A stretch of DNA of 11,284 bases from Legionellaceae bacterium (GTDB taxonomy: Bacteria; Pseudomonadota; Gammaproteobacteria; Legionellales; Legionellaceae): NCBI GenBank assembly GCA_947470005.1, contig CANISA010000024.1, positions 1 through 11,284 on the forward strand, written 5' to 3'. The notes under the pieces were generated by a model. The model saw only the letters and a list, made by a program, of their open reading frames with translations, had not been told where the DNA came from and did not search any database. The stretch's first letter is position 1. Each line of letters opens with the position of its first letter. The position numbers were made by a program, and so were the translations under genes. Positions 6,783 to 11,284 of the stretch are shown here, piece after piece.

Positions 6783-6821
6783 CGCAGGCGTTTTGAACGT
6801 GTTGTGCGCTGAGGATGATGA

Positions 6822-7238
6822 ATGATTAATCTAGAACGTGTGTATCCCAAAGTTAGGGAAATAATTGCTGATGTGTTGGTGATTGATGAAGATGATGTTT
6901 CGTTAACCCGTCGTTTGATTGGCGACTTGGGGGCTGAGTCCATTGATTTTCTTGACTTGGTGTTTCAATTGGAAAAAGAATTTGCCATTAAAATTCCCCG
7001 CGGGCAATTAGAAAAAAATGCGCGTGGTGAATTGACTGAGCAAGAGTTTGAAAAAAGTGGTGTTCTCACAGAAAATGGCTTGGTTGCATTAAAAAAATAC
7101 TTAAGCGAAGTCCCTGAGTCGCAATTCAAGGCCAACATGAAAGTCAATGAGATCCCCATGCTCTTTACCGTGGAAACGTTTTGCAAATTGATTGTTTCGG
7201 CAATTAACGCACAAGCCACACAGGAAACGCCAGCCTGA
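6822..7238 (+). CDS. AcpXL-like specialised acyl carrier protein, extended form
   Basis: The protein carries the growing acyl chain on a phosphopantetheine arm, probably on Ser40 in DLGAESIDFLDLVFQLE (35-51); the usual DSL is ESI here. The following EKEFAIKIP resembles the matching stretch of rhizobial AcpXL (SLDFLDIVF...KEFGIKIP), the carrier for very-long-chain acyl groups of lipid A. At 138 residues it is much longer than a standard ACP (about 78) or AcpXL (about 92): some 40 extra residues lie between about 65 and 112 (GELTEQEFEKSGVLTENG, then EVPESQFKANMKVNEIP), before the last helix. GAGG lies 7 bases before the ATG. The stop overlaps the next start by one base (TGATG), so the dehydratase is translationally coupled. 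A role in another long-chain lipid cannot be excluded. Confidence 0.85.
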   Translation: MINLERVYPKVREIIADVLVIDEDDVSLTRRLIGDLGAESIDFLDLVFQLEKEFAIKIPRGQLEKNARGELTEQEFEKSGVLTENGLVALKKYLSEVPESQFKANMKVNEIPMLFTVETFCKLIVSAINAQATQETPA

Positions 7239-8134
7239 TGCGTTTTTTATTCGTTGATCGCATCATTGAATTATCCCCTGGCACAGTCGCCCGGGGAGTG
7301 AAGCATGTGACACGCGACGATTATTACCTCTCTCAGGACAACGAAGGGGCATGGTGCTTTATCCCCTCGCTCATCGGCGAGACCATAGGCCAGTTGGCCG
7401 CGTGGAACGTGATGATGAGCAATGCGTTTACAGCGCGCCCCGTGGCGGGGATTGCGTCCTGTGCCTCCTTGGTAAGACCCGTGTATGTGGGAGAGACTCT
7501 CGTGCTCGAAGCGCACTTGGATGTGTTGGACGAGACCGCCGTGCAATACCATGGGGAGGCTCGCGTCGGCAATGAGGTTGTGTTTCGTTTGGATGGGGCA
7601 TTGGGTCCATTGCTGCCCATGACGGATTTTATTGACGAGGCGGTCGTTCGTCGGCAATTTGATGAAATTAATCGGCCGTTGCTGTTGCCGAATGATTATG
7701 GTTTGACCCTGGCTGGGAGCTCTCCGTGTGTTGAACCGCACGCTCATGCGCCACGAATGGTCTTTGATCAGGTGACGGAGTCGCAGCCTGGTGTTCGTTT
7801 GACCGCGGTGAAACGCATCACGCGGGCGGCGTCGTATTTTCCTGATCATTTTCCCAACAAACCCGTCTTGCCGATGACGGTGTTACTCGAATGTTTTTTA
7901 AATTTGGCGAATGAGTTTATCACACGCGCAGGTTTTACACAGGCATATGCTTGCCGGGAGATGCGTCGAGTCAAGATGAGTGATTTTATTTTCCCTGGCG
8001 ATGTCGTCGTGGGGATGATAACCCTGAAACACCAGGCGACACATGAACTTGTGTTGACGTGTCGTAGCGAAGTGTTAGGCAAGCGAGTTGGTGTATTGGA
8101 ATTAGTGATGGCATTGAAAGGGCAAAGTGAATGA
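7238..8134 (+). CDS. Tandem hot-dog 3-hydroxyacyl-ACP dehydratase (FabZ-like)
   Basis: It should remove water from 3-hydroxyacyl-ACP to give the enoyl-ACP that the reductase uses. At 298 residues it is twice the length of FabZ (about 150) and contains two hot-dog domains. Domain 2 (about 170-295) has the FabZ active site: His204 in FPDHFPNKPVLPMTVLLE and Glu218, exactly 14 residues apart as in FabZ, then FIFPGD (250-255). Domain 1 (about 1-130) keeps the helix with Glu48 (SLIGETIGQLAAW) and a YVGET turn (83-87), but the place of the His, 14 residues earlier, is Asp34. One domain thus looks catalytic and the other structural or substrate-binding. FabA-like isomerase activity is possible but not indicated. 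It overlaps the ACP gene by 1 bp and the next gene by 4 bp. Confidence 0.82.
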   Translation: MRFLFVDRIIELSPGTVARGVKHVTRDDYYLSQDNEGAWCFIPSLIGETIGQLAAWNVMMSNAFTARPVAGIASCASLVRPVYVGETLVLEAHLDVLDETAVQYHGEARVGNEVVFRLDGALGPLLPMTDFIDEAVVRRQFDEINRPLLLPNDYGLTLAGSSPCVEPHAHAPRMVFDQVTESQPGVRLTAVKRITRAASYFPDHFPNKPVLPMTVLLECFLNLANEFITRAGFTQAYACREMRRVKMSDFIFPGDVVVGMITLKHQATHELVLTCRSEVLGKRVGVLELVMALKGQSE

Positions 8135-9429
8135 ATAAACGACGTGTTGCAATCACGGGAGTGGGTGTTGTGTCGCCATTAGGCCATGATGCACCATCCA
8201 CGTGGCAAAATCTCATGGCGGGCGCCTCTGGCGTTGCGTCCATTGAGCAATTTGATGCAAGTGGTTTTCCCACGCGGATTGCGGCTGAAGTGAAGCGATA
8301 CACTCCGCGCCGCCTGCGAACAGGGAAACACAGCCGTTTTGCGATGCCGTTTACGCAGTTTGCCTTGGACGCGGCAGGAGAAGCGTTTGCTGATGCGGGA
8401 ATCATGCCGAATCAGCATGACTCTGCGCGATGGGGCGTTGTGGTTGGCAGCGGAATGATGACGGCGGACTTTGCCTTGTTGCAGCGATTTCAAGAACTTT
8501 GCGCGACAACGGGCGAGGTGGATTGGGCTCAATTGCAGCGCAATGCGAGTGAGTTTTATCAGCTGGTTGATTTTGGTAAAACGGCGGCGAACAGTGGGTT
8601 GTCCATGTTGATTCAAGAATTTGGCATCACGGGCTACGCGAATTCGGTTCATACCGCATGCGCCTCCGGGGGCCAAGCCTTAGGTCTCGCGATGCAAGTG
8701 ATTCGTCGAGGGGAAGCGGACGGTATCCTAGCCGGTGGATTTGATTCAATGATTAACCCCCTAGGTGTTTCCAGTTTTTGTTTATTAGGCGCCTTGTCGA
8801 CGCACAATGAGACGCCAGAAACCGCGAGTCGGCCGTTTGATGGCACGCGAAATGGGTTTGTGTTAGGCGAGGGTGCTGCCTTTTTAATCTTGGAAGCCTG
8901 GGATAAGGCCGAAGCGCGTGGTGCGCGAATTTACGCTGAATTAGCGGGCCAAGGCAATACACTCAGCGCCTATCGGATAACCGACTCGCACCCAAGCGGG
9001 GATGGCGCCATTCAGGCCATCGAGCGCGCATTGAAGGATGCCGGTGTGAAACCTTCTGATGTCGATTACATCAATGCACACGGGACATCAACGCAGATGA
9101 ATGATTTGAGTGAGACCAATGCCATCAAGGCTGTTTTTGGGGAACAGGCAAAAAAAATGCCGATTAGCTCCACTAAAAGCCAAACAGGGCACCTCATTGC
9201 CGCGGCAGGTGCGCTTGAAGCGGTTTTATCGGTGTTGGCTATTCAAGAAGCCCATGTACCGATGACGAAAAACAGGACGGTTCCCGATCCCTCGTGTGAT
9301 TTAGATTACGTGACGGAGGGCGTGCGCGAGAAGGCATTGGGTGTCGTGCTTTCCAATTCCTTTGGGTTTGGTGGGTCGAATAGTTGTTTGGTTTTCAAGC
9401 ATCCAGAATTGAGCGGAGAGGGTTCATGA
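8131..9429 (+). CDS. FabF-like 3-oxoacyl-ACP synthase, catalytically intact
   Basis: It condenses an acyl chain with malonyl-ACP to extend it by two carbons. The 432-residue product has the full thiolase-fold active site: nucleophile Cys177 in HTACASGGQ, His317 in NAHGTSTQMND, Lys349 and His354 in STKSQTGHL, and the C-terminal GFGGSNS (412-418). Length and motifs match FabF (KAS II). Residues 105-160 contain an insertion-like stretch (LLQRFQELCATTGEVDWAQL) in the region that often shapes substrate and partner binding. ATGA overlaps with the genes on both sides indicate coupled, roughly equal synthesis. In the rhizobial cluster two FabF genes sit in the same place; this would be the condensing one of the pair. 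Housekeeping FabF is less likely given the neighbours. Confidence 0.92.
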   Translation: MNKRRVAITGVGVVSPLGHDAPSTWQNLMAGASGVASIEQFDASGFPTRIAAEVKRYTPRRLRTGKHSRFAMPFTQFALDAAGEAFADAGIMPNQHDSARWGVVVGSGMMTADFALLQRFQELCATTGEVDWAQLQRNASEFYQLVDFGKTAANSGLSMLIQEFGITGYANSVHTACASGGQALGLAMQVIRRGEADGILAGGFDSMINPLGVSSFCLLGALSTHNETPETASRPFDGTRNGFVLGEGAAFLILEAWDKAEARGARIYAELAGQGNTLSAYRITDSHPSGDGAIQAIERALKDAGVKPSDVDYINAHGTSTQMNDLSETNAIKAVFGEQAKKMPISSTKSQTGHLIAAAGALEAVLSVLAIQEAHVPMTKNRTVPDPSCDLDYVTEGVREKALGVVLSNSFGFGGSNSCLVFKHPELSGEGS

Positions 9430-10703
9430 GTCAGGCTAACCGCGTTTTTGTAACAGGGCTTGGGGCGATCTCTTCGTGTGGAATGACGACTGAGGCAACG
9501 TGGACTTCCGTGTTGGCCGGTGACAGTGGTATTGCTGAGATTAATGCGTGCGATTTATCGTCTTGGGATTATCGTCTGGGTGGTGAGCTGAAAGATTATC
9601 AACCGGCGAAAATGCTGCCGGACCGCAAGCTCATGAAAGTTATCTCACGGCAAGACACCATGGGTATCCTTGCTGCTGTTCAGGCCATTGAAGACAGCCA
9701 ATTGATTCCTTATCGTAATACCTTAAGTGACGTTGACTCATTTAACGATGACACGGCTGTTTATGTCGGTTCCCCGGGGAATAAATACTGCCAGCAATAT
9801 GATTTTTTGCCGTTGATGGCTAAAACAAAAAGCAATCTACCGGCGTTTGCTGAACATTTATTCAGTGAAGTTCATCCGATGTGGTTGTTACGTATTTTAC
9901 CGAACAACGTCCTGGCGTATACCGGGATAACTTATGGGTTTAAAGGCGAGAATCATAACATTGTGAACCATGCGGCCAGCGGCATGCAAGCAATCCTCGA
10001 GGCTTACCACGCCATCCGATCAGGGCTCGCTTCACGCGCTGTTGTGGTGGCTTATGACGTAGGTACCGAGCCACAGGCGTTGTTTTACTATGAGCGCTTG
10101 GGCGTGTTGAGTGCGCGCCATTTAAGACCGTTTGATCAAAGCCATGACGGTACAATCTTAGCTGAAGGAGCCGCAGCACTTGTGTTAGAGAGCGAAGCGA
10201 GTGCGCGTGCACGTGGGCGCACGCCATACGCTGAAATTTTAGGCGGCCGTACAGAAACCGAAGGTCGTGGTTTATTTGCGCTTGATCCCGAGGGTGCACC
10301 GTTGGCTTCGCTATTAACGCGAACGCTAGAAGAGCTACAATTAAGTCCCGCTGATCTCGGTTTGATTGTGGCCCATGGCAATGGAAACCCAACGTCTGAT
10401 GTGAGCGAAGCCCGCGCCATTACAACCACACTCGGCCAGCATCACGTACCGGTCACGGCGTTCAAATGGGCGATGGGGCATACGTTGTGTGCGTCTGGGG
10501 TGTTGGATGCTGTCTTGGCGACAGAAGCACTGCGATCGAAATTGATTCCTGGCATTGCGAATTTAAGCCGAACGGCTGATGCGTGCGCCGCATTAGATCT
10601 CTCCAATGCAACACGCCGCATCACGGGCGGCTCACATGCGTTGCTGATCAATAGAGGCTTTGGCGGAATGAACGTGTCCTTGGTGATGAAAGCCTGTGAC
10701 TAA
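9426..10703 (+). CDS. FabF-like protein with Cys-to-Ala active site (chain-length-factor-like)
   Basis: This beta-ketoacyl synthase homologue starts at ATG 9426, overlapping the previous stop as ATGA; an upstream GTG in frame (9384) lies deep in that gene and adds no family sequence. In 425 residues it keeps the ketosynthase fold and ends GFGGMNVS (411-418). However, the nucleophile position reads NHAASGMQ, with Ala183 (codon GCG at 9972-9974) where its partner has Cys177. His317 (VAHGNGN), Lys347 and His352 (KWAMGHT) remain. It cannot form the acyl-enzyme, so it should not condense by itself. Loss of the Cys in one of two adjacent ketosynthases is the mark of KS/chain-length-factor pairs in type II polyketide and aryl polyene systems; I infer a heterodimer with the preceding protein that sets final chain length. 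Malonyl-ACP decarboxylation is an alternative role. Confidence 0.85.
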   Translation: MSQANRVFVTGLGAISSCGMTTEATWTSVLAGDSGIAEINACDLSSWDYRLGGELKDYQPAKMLPDRKLMKVISRQDTMGILAAVQAIEDSQLIPYRNTLSDVDSFNDDTAVYVGSPGNKYCQQYDFLPLMAKTKSNLPAFAEHLFSEVHPMWLLRILPNNVLAYTGITYGFKGENHNIVNHAASGMQAILEAYHAIRSGLASRAVVVAYDVGTEPQALFYYERLGVLSARHLRPFDQSHDGTILAEGAAALVLESEASARARGRTPYAEILGGRTETEGRGLFALDPEGAPLASLLTRTLEELQLSPADLGLIVAHGNGNPTSDVSEARAITTTLGQHHVPVTAFKWAMGHTLCASGVLDAVLATEALRSKLIPGIANLSRTADACAALDLSNATRRITGGSHALLINRGFGGMNVSLVMKACD

Positions 10704-11284
10704 CGTCAATGCGCAAATTGAAGCCTTGCGGGTGTCGTGGGCAGGGCGATTCGTTCACCGGGTCATGCCTTATCGTCGACGGATTGTTATGGCAAATATT
10801 GATCAAGTGTTTGGTGAACGGTTAACACCTGCGCAAAAAACACACCTCGCCAAGGCGTTTTATTCCCACCTAGTTACATCCATCAAAGAAACCATTCAAC
10901 TTCGGTTCATCAGTGAAGATTCTTTAAAGCAGCGCGTCGACGTTCGTGGACACGAACGCTTGTTAGACATCGCGGCCCTGGGGAATGGCGTATTGGTTTT
11001 AACGGGTCATTTTGGCAGCTGGGAAGTGGCTCCGATTGGTGGCATACTCAACTTCAAGCAGTTTCAAGGCCGGTTTCATTTTATTCGTCGAACATTAGGA
11101 ATAAAAGCCCTCGAGCGACTCTTATTTCGTCGTTATTATGAGGCTGGATTGCATGTTATTACTAAAAAAAATGCATTGCAGCACGTAACAGATGCATTGG
11201 CTCAAAACGATGCCGTGGTTTTTGTGTTGGATCAGCACGCCTCGCTCGTGAACCGTGATGGGATTGCCGCTGAGTTTTTTGGAA
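10696..11284 (+). CDS. LpxL/HtrB-type lipid A acyltransferase, 3' end outside the window
   Basis: These inner-membrane enzymes move an acyl chain from ACP to a hydroxyacyl group of lipid A. Translation begins at GTG 10696, overlapping the previous gene by 8 bp; an in-frame TGA at 10687 rules out starts further upstream. The 196 visible residues show the catalytic H-x4-E box as His105 to Glu110 (TGHFGSWE), a family segment ANIDQVFGERLTPAQ (33-47), RRTLG (131-135) and VLDQHA (177-182). The hydrophobic N-terminal helix of E. coli LpxL is not evident; the start is short and basic (PYRRR), which suggests peripheral membrane binding. Position at the end of an acpXL-type cluster matches rhizobial lpxXL, the enzyme that adds the C28 chain. 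The remaining third or so of the protein is not visible. Confidence 0.85.
   Translation, partial: MTNVNAQIEALRVSWAGRFVHRVMPYRRRIVMANIDQVFGERLTPAQKTHLAKAFYSHLVTSIKETIQLRFISEDSLKQRVDVRGHERLLDIAALGNGVLVLTGHFGSWEVAPIGGILNFKQFQGRFHFIRRTLGIKALERLLFRRYYEAGLHVITKKNALQHVTDALAQNDAVVFVLDQHASLVNRDGIAAEFFG

Noticed and set aside
7271..7849. Open minus-strand frame of 192 codons within the dehydratase gene
   Set aside because: It is Arg/His-rich with no recognisable domain, and lies wholly opposite a well-supported gene; an artefact of codon bias.
8179..8676. Open minus-strand frame of 165 codons opposite the first FabF
   Set aside because: No family features and no ribosome binding site; the plus strand has a complete ketosynthase.
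9384..9425. Upstream GTG start giving the second FabF 14 more residues
   Set aside because: The extension is entirely inside the previous gene, while ATG 9426 makes an ATGA overlap like the neighbouring junctions and begins at the family N-terminus.
6010..10703. Aryl polyene or other pigment cluster
   Set aside because: The KS/CLF-like pair would fit, but an enoyl reductase would saturate the chain, and no second ACP, thioesterase or glycosyltransferase is seen; the LpxL-type gene favours lipid A.
1..11284. tRNA, rRNA or CRISPR array
   Set aside because: No cloverleaf-like sequence, ribosomal RNA segment or regularly spaced direct repeat series was recognised by eye on either strand.

Overview
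The window reads as chromosomal DNA of a gammaproteobacterium, most likely of the Legionellales. This rests on a YajR-like transporter next to ssb, and on a lipid gene set of the type needed for very-long-chain fatty acids on lipid A, which Legionella lipid A is known to carry. It joins two different kinds of DNA: an AT-rich accessory segment (about 1-4100) and a more GC-balanced core-like segment (about 4190 to the end).

Accessory segment. At the left edge are the first 15 codons of a minus-strand gene. Next comes a 5'-damaged, plus-strand ExeA/TniB-type transposition ATPase with Walker B, sensor and arginine-finger motifs but no Walker A. Just after it, 764-817 holds three copies of a 17-bp motif that look like a transposon end. 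Then five closely packed minus-strand genes follow, transcribed right to left: an SLT-family lytic transglycosylase without a signal peptide, a small secreted Cys-rich protein overlapping it by 4 bp, a DUF4258 toxin-like protein, a YgiT/MqsA-type zinc-finger antitoxin, and a tyrosine recombinase. I read the first pair as a possible antibacterial effector and periplasmic immunity protein, and the second as a type II toxin-antitoxin module.

Core-like segment. ssb (minus) has a clear terminator and its own promoter, which sits on the stop codon of the upstream YajR-like MFS gene. Divergent from the MFS gene, behind a near-consensus promoter, starts a plus-strand operon: a FabL-type enoyl-ACP reductase, an AcpXL-like acyl carrier protein, a tandem hot-dog FabZ-like dehydratase, a FabF-like ketosynthase with an intact Cys-His-His site, a second FabF-like protein whose nucleophile Cys is Ala, and an LpxL/HtrB-type acyltransferase that runs off the right edge. 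Most junctions overlap by 1 to 8 bp.

Together the lipid genes supply a dedicated ACP, condensation, dehydration, enoyl reduction and final transfer. That is the set expected for making a very long acyl chain and attaching it to lipid A, as in the rhizobial acpXL-lpxXL cluster. No dedicated ketoreductase is visible, so housekeeping FabG would be needed. The most interesting points are the predicted ketosynthase/chain-length-factor pair, the FabL-type reductase in place of the rhizobial Adh2XL, the half-dead double hot-dog dehydratase, and the transglycosylase/secreted-protein pair.
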